From the IMG/VR virus record IMGVR_UViG_3300020171_001620, positions 1 through 43,424 of that record: 43,424 nucleotides of DNA; one strand, written 5' to 3'. The translations under genes and the position numbers were made by a program. The DNA is from a virus. Under the pieces are notes generated by a model that was given only the letters and a program-made list of their open reading frames with translations, had not been told where the DNA came from and ran no database searches. Below are positions 1 through 7,699 of the stretch, piece after piece; the first letter of the stretch is position 1; every line of letters begins with the position of its first letter.

Positions 1-237
1 AACTATTGTATTCTTATAATGGTTTGTTATTATATTATTACTATTATCTTATTAGTTATGTATTAATCTTTATTGTATTTGTTATTATAATTCCTTTTTG
101 TTCTCTTGTTTCTTTTTATAATATCTTGTTTGTTTTTCAATAATTCTTTTATATTGTTTTAATATTAATTTTCGTTAAAAATTTATCTATTGCTTCAGAT
201 GCTTTTATTAATGATTGTGTCAATAATTTTGCTTGTT

Positions 238-423
238 CTATTCAAAGACTTTTGTTAGTGTGGTTTCCCATGATATAACATCATTATCATCTCTAAGAAA
301 ACCATTTTCATATCCCTCTTCTATTTGTTTTATCGCCGATCGAGTTAATGATAACCATAAACTATTAGGATCAATACTTGTTGACTCCATAGTAATTCTT
401 ATTATTTTTTTATTTATCATCAT
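238..423 (-). CDS. Small hypothetical protein, possibly frameshifted
   Basis: A 61-residue protein with no family I recognise; it is acidic and helical in its C-terminal part. An AAGGAG-like ribosome site lies about 13 bases upstream of the first of two adjacent Met codons. The frame stops at TAG (238-240), but the next frame continues with coding-like, amphipathic sequence (EQAKLLTQSLIKASEAIDKF) to a TAA at 149. One inserted base near 238 would fuse the two into a protein of about 90 residues. This may be a real frameshift or a sequencing error. Positions 1-148 hold nothing I can support. Confidence 0.5.
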   Translation of the reverse strand: MMINKKIIRITMESTSIDPNSLWLSLTRSAIKQIEEGYENGFLRDDNDVISWETTLTKVFE

Positions 424-441
424 TATTAATAATAATTCTCC

Positions 442-1050
442 TTATTTCTTTTTAGTTTCCTTTTCCATTCTTTTTTCATTTGTTGTTTCTAATATTATTT
501 CTGATGGTGATTCTATATCTTCTGTATTAAATTCTATTCTGTCATTGTGTTGTTTATTTTCTATTTGTGGTATTTTAGGTTTAGTTTCTTTTGTTGTTGA
601 TCTTTGTATTAGTTTTGTTTTTTCTATTATCTCTTGTGTTGATAATCCCATTGACATTAGTTTACCTTGGAATATCTTCATAAGATTTACTTCACTTAAT
701 GCTCCTTCTGATTTGCCTCTTATTCTTTTTATTAATTCGAGGAATACTTCTTCATTGACTTTGTTATAAAGTGTTATAAATTTCTCTATGTCTTCTTTAC
801 CGAATATGTTTTGCCATTTTACTATTTCATCTTTTATTGATTGGAGATTTAGATATCTTTTTGTCTGGTAGTCTGAGAATTCACAGTGTTTTCCTGCTGT
901 ATCTTCTGGGACTCCTCTTGCTATTAATATTGCAAATTCCTTTTGTTCGTTGGTTATCTCTTTATCTTCCAATGGAGGACGTCCAGCTTTTGGGTTTTCG
1001 AATCGTTTATCGAATGTTGTATTTGTTTTACGCTTCTTTATTTTCTCCAT
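442..1050 (-). CDS. Putative helix-turn-helix / small-terminase-like protein
   Basis: This 202-aa protein has a basic N-terminus (residues 1-25). A segment at about 33-75 with the pattern 'TNEQKEFAILIARG..EDTAG' reads like the N-terminal DNA-binding helices of phage small terminase or HTH_58-type proteins. A helical middle and a low-complexity charged tail rich in Lys, Glu and Thr follow. The start at 1050 has a purine-rich AAGAGAGA site upstream. The terminase idea is inference from the helix-turn-helix-like opening only, and no large terminase lies in the window. A generic phage DNA-binding protein is equally possible. Confidence 0.45.
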   Translation of the reverse strand: MEKIKKRKTNTTFDKRFENPKAGRPPLEDKEITNEQKEFAILIARGVPEDTAGKHCEFSDYQTKRYLNLQSIKDEIVKWQNIFGKEDIEKFITLYNKVNEEVFLELIKRIRGKSEGALSEVNLMKIFQGKLMSMGLSTQEIIEKTKLIQRSTTKETKPKIPQIENKQHNDRIEFNTEDIESPSEIILETTNEKRMEKETKKK

Positions 1051-1078
1051 TATAATTATCTCTCTTTATTATTTAGCC

Positions 1079-1270
1079 TTATATTTTTGAACCACAACGA
1101 GTACATCTCCATGGATCTGATTTAAGAATACATAATAACCACACTGCAAGCCATAAACCGCAAGTAATTACGCTCATTAATAAATGCAGAATATGATTTG
1201 ATTTATTGCGTATTGCCATCGATTATTTATTACATACTTTACAAAACGTTGTCTTTCTTTGTTCACTCAT
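1079..1270 (-). pseudogene. Zinc-ribbon/one-TM protein interrupted by in-frame TAA
   Basis: The frame starts at ATG 1268-1270 with a good AAGGAG site and reads MSEQRKTTFCKVCNK. It then hits TAA (1223-1225) and continues in the same frame as S-MAIRNKSNHILHLLMSVI... to a CTRC motif and a TAA at 1079. The whole 62-residue frame has the shape of a small family with a CxxC knuckle, an NHILHLLL-type segment, one membrane helix and a closing CxxC. The stop separates the two Cys pairs that would bind one zinc. An internal ATG (1217-1219) could restart translation but has no clear ribosome site. Either a nonsense mutation or coupled re-initiation would explain it. Confidence 0.6.
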
Positions 1271-1294
1271 ATTTTATTCTCCTTTTTTATAATA

Positions 1295-1837
1295 TTACCA
1301 ACAATATCCTATGCCTCCAACTATACCTCTTCTATTATCATATTCTATTTGCAGTATTATATTTTTTATTGGAAAACAACTGAATCCACCTCCATATACA
1401 CCACAAGTTTTAGTCTCAGATGACTGTTCATAATACCAACTAGTAACATTCGATTGAACAAGATATACTTCATCATAAAATGATAATCCACATAATAGAA
1501 ACGCAAATACTCTTTTATTTTTTATAATCTCTATTCCATATTTTCCTATTAAAGCAAACTCTCCCCCATCTTGTTTTACTCCAATATCTGTATAGTCATT
1601 ATGATAAAGAGGATATTCACAAGTATTGGATGGAATATTATCACCATTGAAAATAAAAGCCATATTTATTGATGCAAGAACTTTATCTGATATAATACCT
1701 CCGAATTCAAACGTAATGCTTGGAGCATTTCCTGCTCCTCCTGCTCCTCCATTAATAGCAGTATATATACCTGCCGTTACTATAGTTGGAATCGCCAAAA
1801 TTAAAACCATTACCAATAAAACCAATTTCTTTTTCAT
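1295..1837 (-). CDS. Secreted, outer-membrane barrel-like protein
   Basis: This 180-aa protein starts with a clear signal peptide: a KKK start, a hydrophobic core at residues 4-20, and a likely cleavage site after VTA at about 22. The mature part alternates polar and hydrophobic residues with many Gly, Tyr and Phe. It ends in an aromatic residue (GIGYCW), as C-terminal beta-signals of outer-membrane barrels do. Two Cys pairs might form disulfides. I infer a small surface or outer-membrane barrel protein made in the infected host, which implies a diderm host. I do not recognise a named family. The next small gene starts 24 bases upstream of this stop in the opposite sense of coordinates (1270). 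Confidence 0.6.
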   Translation of the reverse strand: MKKKLVLLVMVLILAIPTIVTAGIYTAINGGAGGAGNAPSITFEFGGIISDKVLASINMAFIFNGDNIPSNTCEYPLYHNDYTDIGVKQDGGEFALIGKYGIEIIKNKRVFAFLLCGLSFYDEVYLVQSNVTSWYYEQSSETKTCGVYGGGFSCFPIKNIILQIEYDNRRGIVGGIGYCW

Positions 1838-1851
1838 AATTATCTCCTTTT

Positions 1852-2640
1852 TTATTTATTTAAACAGACTCCATAGAATCCTTCAAAATCAAACCTTCTC
1901 CAATAGTATTTTAATATCCATTTATATCTTTTTGGATATTGAAGATATATATCTTCATAAACTATATTCCAGCCGGCATACTTGAATATCTTTCTCCAAT
2001 CTTTTGGCGACAATTCAAATATGTGTATATCTTCCGGAGTATTTCCTTGCTCATAATTCAGATTTATTCTGCTCTTTTTCAAATATGGAACTGTTATTAT
2101 AATTGATCTTACATTACTTTGTTTCAATCCTTTTAAAAATCTTATTGGATTTTCTAAATGCTCCAATGTTTCAAAGCATATTATAATTGAATCGTTTTTT
2201 AGTTCTACATGAAAATAGTCCATAACAAATAACTCTGCATCATCATGATGTGCAATCAATCCTTTATTTCTTATTTTTATTATTGCATTATAATCATTGT
2301 TTATGCTAACGTATTCTATCTTTTTATTTAATAATTTTTTTAGATATAATATATGGTTGCCTGATGAATCACCAATATCAATTATTCTTTTTACTTTATT
2401 AATATTCAGATAATTAAAAACCATCTTAATCTGAAATGCATGGAGGTATCTTATTTTTATTCTTATATAATTACTGTTAATATTAACTGAATTATACTGG
2501 TCATCTATATTGGGAATGGTTCTTTCTAATTGAGAAATAAGATAATTACTATTATGATTTGAATTCACAATAGACCAAATTCTAAATCGATTATATAGAT
2601 TATGAATTAATTTTATCTTCTTTAATCTATTTTTTATCAT
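1852..2640 (-). CDS. Class I SAM-dependent methyltransferase
   Basis: A 262-aa protein with a Rossmann methyltransferase core. Motif I is 'IIDIGDSSGNH' (about residues 86-96) and the later 'CFETLEHLENPIRFLKGL' is the usual post-motif segment of Methyltransf_11/23 proteins. The N-terminal 60 residues are basic and helical. It overlaps the preceding NeuB-like gene by 14 bases, so the two are probably translated together. In this setting it most likely methylates a sugar or sugar precursor of the surface glycan; the substrate is not visible from sequence. Confidence 0.8.
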   Translation of the reverse strand: MIKNRLKKIKLIHNLYNRFRIWSIVNSNHNSNYLISQLERTIPNIDDQYNSVNINSNYIRIKIRYLHAFQIKMVFNYLNINKVKRIIDIGDSSGNHILYLKKLLNKKIEYVSINNDYNAIIKIRNKGLIAHHDDAELFVMDYFHVELKNDSIIICFETLEHLENPIRFLKGLKQSNVRSIIITVPYLKKSRINLNYEQGNTPEDIHIFELSPKDWRKIFKYAGWNIVYEDIYLQYPKRYKWILKYYWRRFDFEGFYGVCLNK

Positions 2641-3352
2641 GATAAATTTTTTCTATTTCGTCTCTGTATTTACATAATTGTTTCAGTTCATTTAACTCAA
2701 TACTACAAGCGTGATCGGGCCCGATCATATTCTTATCTAATGTAATATGCTTTTCTATTATTTTTGCCCCTAATGACATTGCAACTATACTCGCTGTTAA
2801 CCCAATTGTATGATCAGAAAAACCCTTATATAAAGTTTCAGTAAAAATAGTACTATAAAAATTTACATCTTTTAATTGAGCTGGATATTTTGAGACACAA
2901 TATAATAATTTTATCTTATTATAATTTAAAATATAATCTGGGATATTCTCTTTAATCATTCCGCACGATGCAATTACTTCTTTATTTGTATTTAATATAG
3001 CTTTTACCAAATCAATATTATAAATGCTTTTGCTTGCTATTTTATATCTATTTATTCCTATCTCTTCCAACCAACTAAGTCTTTCTAAATCAAAAACAGA
3101 AGCTAAAAAATTTATTTTGGCTTTTTCACACTCATCTTTTAGAAAAAAGATATGCCCCCTCTTTAATTCTGATTTAAGAAGAATATCTTTATATTTATGA
3201 ATATTTATGTCAGCTCTTTTTCTTGGATCATATAATTGGAACTTAACTGTATCTGCTCCGGCTTTTTTTGCTTCATAAATAAGCATTTTAGCAAGATCCA
3301 TATCTCCATTATGATTTATCCCTATTTCTGCAATTATTTCTATATTATTCAT
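2627..3352 (-). CDS. neuB: NeuB-family sialic/nonulosonic acid synthase, barrel only
   Basis: The protein (about 241 aa from ATG 3350-3352) carries the TIM-barrel signature of N-acylneuraminate-9-phosphate/NeuB synthases: 'AEIGINHNGD' near the N-terminus, 'VKFQLY', 'YKIASKS', 'FSDHTIGL' and 'IIEKHITLD...GPDHACS'. These enzymes condense phosphoenolpyruvate with a hexosamine derivative. Family members are usually about 340 aa with a C-terminal SAF/antifreeze-like domain; that domain is missing and the gene ends right after the barrel. A TTG at 3362-3364 could add four residues; neither start has a strong ribosome site. It partners with the CMP-sugar synthetases at 9297 and 30162. Confidence 0.85.
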   Translation of the reverse strand: MNNIEIIAEIGINHNGDMDLAKMLIYEAKKAGADTVKFQLYDPRKRADINIHKYKDILLKSELKRGHIFFLKDECEKAKINFLASVFDLERLSWLEEIGINRYKIASKSIYNIDLVKAILNTNKEVIASCGMIKENIPDYILNYNKIKLLYCVSKYPAQLKDVNFYSTIFTETLYKGFSDHTIGLTASIVAMSLGAKIIEKHITLDKNMIGPDHACSIELNELKQLCKYRDEIEKIYHDKK

Positions 3353-3491
3353 CTTAAATACCAAATTATTTTCATTTAGACAGCCTTAAATACAATGAAA
3401 TATTTTGTAGGATTGATTATCTTTTGTAATGTATATAAAATTATATATTAAAAATAATCTACTTTAATTTTTTAAGAAATTTAACATTTAT

Positions 3492-3677
3492 TCATATTCC
3501 CATTTTAATATTACTCATATCAAATTTAGGTTTATTCTGTATAATTCTCTTTGCTTTTATATAATAATATCTTATGAATTTAAGAAAGTCATAAACTTCA
3601 TCTCTGTATTTTGCGCATAAACATAATGAAGTTACAATAAAGATTATAATTATTAATAGAATACAAATATAAATCAT
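3492..3677 (-). CDS. Small single-pass membrane protein
   Basis: A 61-aa protein with an N-terminal hydrophobic helix (residues 2-22) followed by a basic, tyrosine-rich tail. It has a strong AAAGGAG ribosome site just upstream of ATG 3677. No family recognised. Downstream, 3365-3491 is a short AT-rich gap that could hold a promoter for the NeuB-like gene, but I see no convincing element there. Confidence 0.6.
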   Translation of the reverse strand: MIYICILLIIIIFIVTSLCLCAKYRDEVYDFLKFIRYYYIKAKRIIQNKPKFDMSNIKMGI

Positions 3678-3703
3678 AATTCTCCTTTATTAACTTATTA
3701 AAC

Positions 3704-3895
3704 TTAAATCTGGTTCTGGCCTTCCTTGTTCTTTATTTCTTTATTATCCGGAATCATATATTCAATATAATGACCACATAAAGGACAAAATCTCATCCAT
3801 GAATTTTTTATTTTCTGATCTATACAACATTCATTAAAAAGCATTTTAATGTCTTCTGTTCCTATTCCTTGACTCCAAATTGCGTATGCTTGCAT
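3704..3895 (-). CDS. Small CPLCG zinc-knuckle protein
   Basis: A 63-aa protein with 'NECC' and 'RFCPLCGHYIEYM', a probable half zinc ribbon. I choose ATG 3893-3895 because AAAGGA sits eight bases before it. A longer frame from 3994 would only translate the overlapping upstream zinc-ribbon gene out of frame. Function unknown. Confidence 0.55.
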   Translation of the reverse strand: MQAYAIWSQGIGTEDIKMLFNECCIDQKIKNSWMRFCPLCGHYIEYMIPDNKEIKNKEGQNQI

Positions 3896-3923
3896 ATGCA
3901 AATTCCTTTCACCTAATATGGTA

Positions 3924-4094
3924 TCATTTGTATTGCCATCCTGGATAATAATAACACTGTTCACACTTATATGGGCCTTCCCATGTTTTCTCATAATGTC
4001 CGTAATCTCGTCTAAGATTTATATTTTTACCACAAAATCCACATCGAACATTTTTATCAGGCTGTTTTTTCTTGTGTTTATCGAAAGCCTCCAT
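3924..4094 (-). CDS. Small zinc-ribbon protein
   Basis: A 56-aa basic protein with two CxxC pairs, CGFC at 18-21 and CEQC about 23 residues later, the classic spacing of a zinc ribbon. Its ATG (4092-4094) shares one base with the TGA of the upstream gene (TGATG) and has GAGGTGG as ribosome site, so translation is coupled. Related in style to the other zinc-ribbon proteins of this window; role unknown. Confidence 0.65.
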   Translation of the reverse strand: MEAFDKHKKKQPDKNVRCGFCGKNINLRRDYGHYEKTWEGPYKCEQCYYYPGWQYK

Positions 4095-4669
4095 CAATCC
4101 CACCTCGCTAATTCCATATAATATTCTCCGTAATCAAATTTATATAATAATATTGGGTCAGCATCCTTTATAACTTTTTCGCCAAGTTGAAGAACACTTT
4201 CATCAATACTATACATTTTAACAAGTGTCGGGTGGTTATGGTTAGAGGATAAAGTTGCAATATGAAGAAATGGGTAATGCTTGTTATTAACCTTTTGTAA
4301 TATTTCTATAATATTAGCAGGGACTTGTTGCTGGTATTCTGCAATTGAAACAAATTCATAACAATATAATAGCTCGTTATAACACTCATATCTATCTGTC
4401 TCTTTTAGTTTTTTATTATATCCATGTTCTTTTAGCCATTTCCCACTATATGTTCCGTTATATTTGGATTCAGTTTTTTGCTGATAGATTGGAATACTTA
4501 AAGCATTACAAACATCGAAAGCAGCTTCTAATTCAAGTTTCTGACCAGCTCTTATCAATCCGGCATCTTTATATTGTTTTGAATTATTTAAAAGATTGAT
4601 AGCCTTCTGTGATATTTGAGTCTTTAGACTTAAGACTGTATCAAATTGTAAGTTAATAATATCCATCAT
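4094..4669 (-). CDS. Hypothetical protein, 191 aa
   Basis: A soluble, mostly helical 191-aa protein with no motif I can assign. The start at 4669 is supported by a strong GGAGGTAAG ribosome site. It follows the G+C-rich insert at 4705-4872 and overlaps the next zinc-ribbon gene by one base. Probably a conserved phage protein of unknown function. Confidence 0.55.
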   Translation of the reverse strand: MMDIINLQFDTVLSLKTQISQKAINLLNNSKQYKDAGLIRAGQKLELEAAFDVCNALSIPIYQQKTESKYNGTYSGKWLKEHGYNKKLKETDRYECYNELLYCYEFVSIAEYQQQVPANIIEILQKVNNKHYPFLHIATLSSNHNHPTLVKMYSIDESVLQLGEKVIKDADPILLYKFDYGEYYMELARWD

Positions 4670-4680
4670 CTCTTACCTCC

Positions 4681-4896
4681 ATAGTATGGCTTAATCATTT
4701 CTTAACCTTTAGACGCAATTCTGGACGTATGCCCTTGCATGTAATCGGGGCGGGTCGCTACCCCCGCATCTGCCGTTTGAATCGGGCATGACTCTGACAC
4801 ATTGACGACTGTTTTGCGTGATATAAACGTGGCCTTTGTTTATTCTCATCTTAAACTACCCGATGTGTTCTTATAGTATGGCTTAATCATTTCTTA
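4681..4896. repeat. 24-bp direct repeats flanking a G+C-rich 168-bp segment
   Basis: The 24-mer starting ATAGTATGGCTTAATC is present exactly at 4681-4704 and 4873-4896. The 168 bases between are about half G+C by hand count, far above the surrounding DNA. They contain hairpin-forming stretches (GCGGG/CCCGC near 4750; TGCC/GGCA near 4775). One copy overlaps the stop codon of the 4894 gene and the other abuts the ribosome site of the 4669 gene. The arrangement therefore looks like an insertion or duplication into a short intergenic space. Confidence 0.7.
4709..4849 (-). CDS. Possible small ORF inside G+C-rich insert
   Basis: A 46-codon frame runs from ATG 4847-4849 to TAA 4709-4711, filling almost the whole insert between the 24-bp repeats. 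The product would be rich in Arg, Cys, Gly and Asn with no known family. The ribosome site is weak and the codon use is unlike the rest of the window. It could equally be a structured RNA or a chance frame. Confidence 0.3.
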   Translation of the reverse strand: MRINKGHVYITQNSRQCVRVMPDSNGRCGGSDPPRLHARAYVQNCV

Positions 4897-5145
4897 TTCC
4901 AATTCTTCTGCATTATATATGCAAAAATCGCCTATTAATTCTTTTAAGCATTGTTGGCACAAATCACAACTAATCCTATCCATATCTCCAAAAACAGAAC
5001 CATAGCCACCAACGAAATAAATACTATATACTTCTTGAATTTCAAAAGTGTCATCATAAGAGAGTTCTTTTTTACATCTGTCGCAAATGAATTTATCAAA
5101 GACTTGCTGTTTAATCATCTCTGTTTCTGTTTTATATTTTATCAT
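4894..5145 (-). CDS. Small multi-Cys zinc-binding protein
   Basis: An 83-aa protein with CDRC near the N-terminus and CDLCQQC near the C-terminus, likely one zinc ribbon. I choose ATG at 5145 (MIKYKTE...). An AGGAG site lies about ten bases upstream and the longer frame starting at 5208 would run into the end of the aminotransferase gene. The TAA stop lies inside a 24-bp direct repeat. Function unknown. Confidence 0.6.
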   Translation of the reverse strand: MIKYKTETEMIKQQVFDKFICDRCKKELSYDDTFEIQEVYSIYFVGGYGSVFGDMDRISCDLCQQCLKELIGDFCIYNAEELE

Positions 5146-5167
5146 TTTTTCATTTCTCCTACCTCCT

Positions 5168-6421
5168 CTATTTCGGGAACAAATCAGAATTAAAACAAAC
5201 TCCTTCAATCTTGCTTTTTATCTTTTCTTTGTCTCCTGCCATATTACGCAACTCACTAAAAACATGATTATAAACTATTAAAGTTTTTTTAATCGCATAT
5301 TCATCATGACAAGCCATAACAAAATGATCTCTATTGTAAAATATTCCATTTTTCATTATCTCTTGTAAAAAATAACATTGCTCTAAATAATTTTCGTTAT
5401 TCCATACAAAACTATTCCATGCTCCAAATCCTTTTATATAAACAATATCTCTCATTTTATGTTTAGTTATCAAAATATCTATATCATTAAAAAATTGTTG
5501 GCCCATATTATTTATTTTTTCTACAATATTATTATTAATAAGATATTTTATTGTTGTTAGGGCCACTTCTATTGAATGGTTCTCTGTAAAATAAGTTCCA
5601 CTGATTTGCAATTTTATTATCTCTTTCATTAGTTCTTTTCTACCAACAAGAGCTGAAATTGGATAACCATTACTCATTGCTTTGCCAAAACAAGCCAAAT
5701 CAGGTATTACATTATATAATTCTCCTCCACCTCCTAAAGCATATCTAAATCCCATTATCATTTCGTCAAATATCAGTAATACTCCATATTTTCTACATAA
5801 TCTTTTTACCTCTAATAAATATTCTCTATCGGCTTTTTCGGGACATAATCTTGACATAGGTTCTAATATAAAACATGCGGCATCATTTCCATATAATTCA
5901 TAATCCAATTGTCCTAAATTTCCATAATCAATTTTAACAACATTTTCATTTTCTGTTCCGCCATTCTTAGGAAATGGTAATGTACTTGCATACCAATCAT
6001 GCCAACCATGATACCCACAACAAATCACTTTATTTCTTCCTGTTATATATCTTGAAAGTCTTACTGCTGCCGTACATGCATCAGAACCATTTTTAAATAA
6101 TCTAACCATTTCAGCACATGGAATTATCTCACACAATAATTCACATAATTCTATTTCTTTTTTATTTGGCAAGGAATAAAGACAATCATTTTTGAAATTA
6201 CAACAATCATTATAGCCTATTATCTTTGCTCCAAGTGAAGCACTCCAATCAATATAACTATTATCATCTTCATCGATTATATTATAGCCATGTGCGCTTT
6301 TTATATAAGCTGGAGCTATTCCCATAACGAATCTTGCATACATTTTGCTTATAGTATGAGTGCCACCTGGTATTACTTTAATTGCACGTTTATATAGCTC
6401 TAAAGATTTTTTCTGATTCAT
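5168..6421 (-). CDS. Class III PLP aminotransferase (GSA-aminomutase-like)
   Basis: A 417-aa enzyme of the class III aminotransferase fold, close in layout to glutamate-1-semialdehyde aminomutase. Visible motifs are 'NGSDACTAAVRLSR' (PLP phosphate site, about 111-124), 'GYHGWHDW' (137-143), 'IFDEMIMGFR' with the PLP-contacting Asp at about 219, and 'CFGKAMSNG' with the Schiff-base Lys at about 247. Such enzymes also occur in sialic-acid-like clusters, where they aminate or move an amino group on a sugar precursor. It lies two genes upstream of the NeuB-like synthase. The exact substrate is unknown. Confidence 0.85.
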   Translation of the reverse strand: MNQKKSLELYKRAIKVIPGGTHTISKMYARFVMGIAPAYIKSAHGYNIIDEDDNSYIDWSASLGAKIIGYNDCCNFKNDCLYSLPNKKEIELCELLCEIIPCAEMVRLFKNGSDACTAAVRLSRYITGRNKVICCGYHGWHDWYASTLPFPKNGGTENENVVKIDYGNLGQLDYELYGNDAACFILEPMSRLCPEKADREYLLEVKRLCRKYGVLLIFDEMIMGFRYALGGGGELYNVIPDLACFGKAMSNGYPISALVGRKELMKEIIKLQISGTYFTENHSIEVALTTIKYLINNNIVEKINNMGQQFFNDIDILITKHKMRDIVYIKGFGAWNSFVWNNENYLEQCYFLQEIMKNGIFYNRDHFVMACHDEYAIKKTLIVYNHVFSELRNMAGDKEKIKSKIEGVCFNSDLFPK

Positions 6422-6434
6422 TTATTTTCCTTTA

Positions 6435-6818
6435 TTAAATTTTATCGGCTTCGCTTTCATCAAAAAATTCTCTATTTTCTTCATAAAACATTTCTTTAAC
6501 TTTTTTATAATCCATTTCTATATACTTTGTTTCTATTCTATCCCAACAAAAATTAAAAATAGGCATATGAATTACGCTGTGAAATAATTGGCGCAAATCG
6601 CCATACCATTCTCTAACTGTTGTCCATTCTCCTTCATTATCTTCTATGCGTTCTTTATCCTTTAATCGAAATTTTATATTTGGTAATGGTATTGGCGGAA
6701 TTATATCGCATATAAATTCTGCAATCCTTTCTATTGCGAATATGTGCCAAGGAGCTGTTTCAAGAGAGATGTTTGTTGTTTTATAATAATTATTTATTCC
6801 GTAAGACCAGTTTTTCAT
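6435..6818 (-). CDS. Hypothetical protein, 127 aa
   Basis: A Trp- and Glu-rich soluble protein with no family I recognise ('APWHIFAIERIAEF', 'EGEWTTVREWYGDL'). Its ATG overlaps the stop of the GT2 gene (6815-6818), so it is translated with the glycan genes. Probably a structural or enzymatic accessory, but this cannot be inferred further. Confidence 0.5.
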   Translation of the reverse strand: MKNWSYGINNYYKTTNISLETAPWHIFAIERIAEFICDIIPPIPLPNIKFRLKDKERIEDNEGEWTTVREWYGDLRQLFHSVIHMPIFNFCWDRIETKYIEMDYKKVKEMFYEENREFFDESEADKI

Positions 6819-7699
6819 TTATAAAATATTTCCTTATAGATAAGTTTCATATAAAGTATTATTAAATGTAATCTTACTTTTCTATTTTCTTTTCTAGTTA
6901 ATTTTTTAAAGTCCATCGCTCTCTTAACAACATCAATTTCTTCCATTGTACATCTTGCAGGAGTCTTTGTTGTTAACTGATTTGAATGAATTCTATAATA
7001 TGCTAATGGTTCTTTTACATAACTACATTTATATTTTGCTGTCATTTTTAAAATCCAATCATAATCTTCAGCGGCGCTATAATGCATAGGATTACCAATT
7101 ACTTCTTGTAATGCTTTTCTCTCAAACATTAGCGTAGGACATGGCATAAAATTATATTTTGAAAGCAGATTGAAAAACAGATTGTCCATTAGCGGAGGAT
7201 ATTTATCATGAAATGTATATTCTAATATTTTACTGTAATCTTTTTCTTCGTACATTATTGGATAATTCTCTATTGGAATCATTTTCTTTTCCCAATGCAA
7301 ATAATAACAATCTGAAAAAACAAGTTTTATATCATTATTGGATTTAAATATTTCTAATTGTTTTTCTAATTTATTTTCTGTCCATATATCATCAGCATCA
7401 ACAATAGCAATATAATCAAACTCATCTGAAAAGCATTTATTCACCATCATAAATCTTGCAATACCTATTGGAAGTGTCTTGCCTATAAGCAAAGCATTAG
7501 TTGAATATATACTCATTTTATCTTTTAATTGATTTTTAGCATAATTCATAGCAATATTTAACGAATTATCAGATGAACAATTATCCCAAAATATAACATG
7601 AAAATTCTGATATATCTGGTTAATAATACTTTTCATTAAATCATCTATAAAGTCTTGATGATTAAAACAGCTCACAACTACTGCTATTTTATCGTTCAT
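6815..7699 (-). CDS. Family 2 glycosyltransferase
   Basis: A 294-aa GT-A enzyme. The N-terminal 'VVVSCFNHQDFI' is the nucleotide-binding strand, 'IVDADD' at about 100-104 is the DxD metal site, and 'AAEDYDWILK' is the catalytic ED region. It transfers a sugar from a nucleotide donor onto a growing glycan. The gene overlaps both neighbours by four bases (ATGA type), tying it to the DegT aminotransferase upstream and the 127-aa protein downstream. Donor and acceptor are not predictable. Confidence 0.85.
   Translation of the reverse strand: MNDKIAVVVSCFNHQDFIDDLMKSIINQIYQNFHVIFWDNCSSDNSLNIAMNYAKNQLKDKMSIYSTNALLIGKTLPIGIARFMMVNKCFSDEFDYIAIVDADDIWTENKLEKQLEIFKSNNDIKLVFSDCYYLHWEKKMIPIENYPIMYEEKDYSKILEYTFHDKYPPLMDNLFFNLLSKYNFMPCPTLMFERKALQEVIGNPMHYSAAEDYDWILKMTAKYKCSYVKEPLAYYRIHSNQLTTKTPARCTMEEIDVVKRAMDFKKLTRKENRKVRLHLIILYMKLIYKEIFYK

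Noticed and set aside
233-769. Plus-strand 178-codon hydrophobic frame
   Set aside because: It lies opposite the 442-1050 gene; the hydrophobicity comes from reading Lys- and Glu-rich coding DNA in reverse.
3896-3994. Longer N-terminus for the 3704 gene
   Set aside because: It would read through the zinc-ribbon gene at 3924-4094 in another frame; the inner ATG at 3895 has a proper ribosome site.
4705-4872. tRNA gene
   Set aside because: The region is G+C-rich and has a TTTGAAT loop, but T-arm, anticodon and acceptor stems do not pair into a cloverleaf on either strand.
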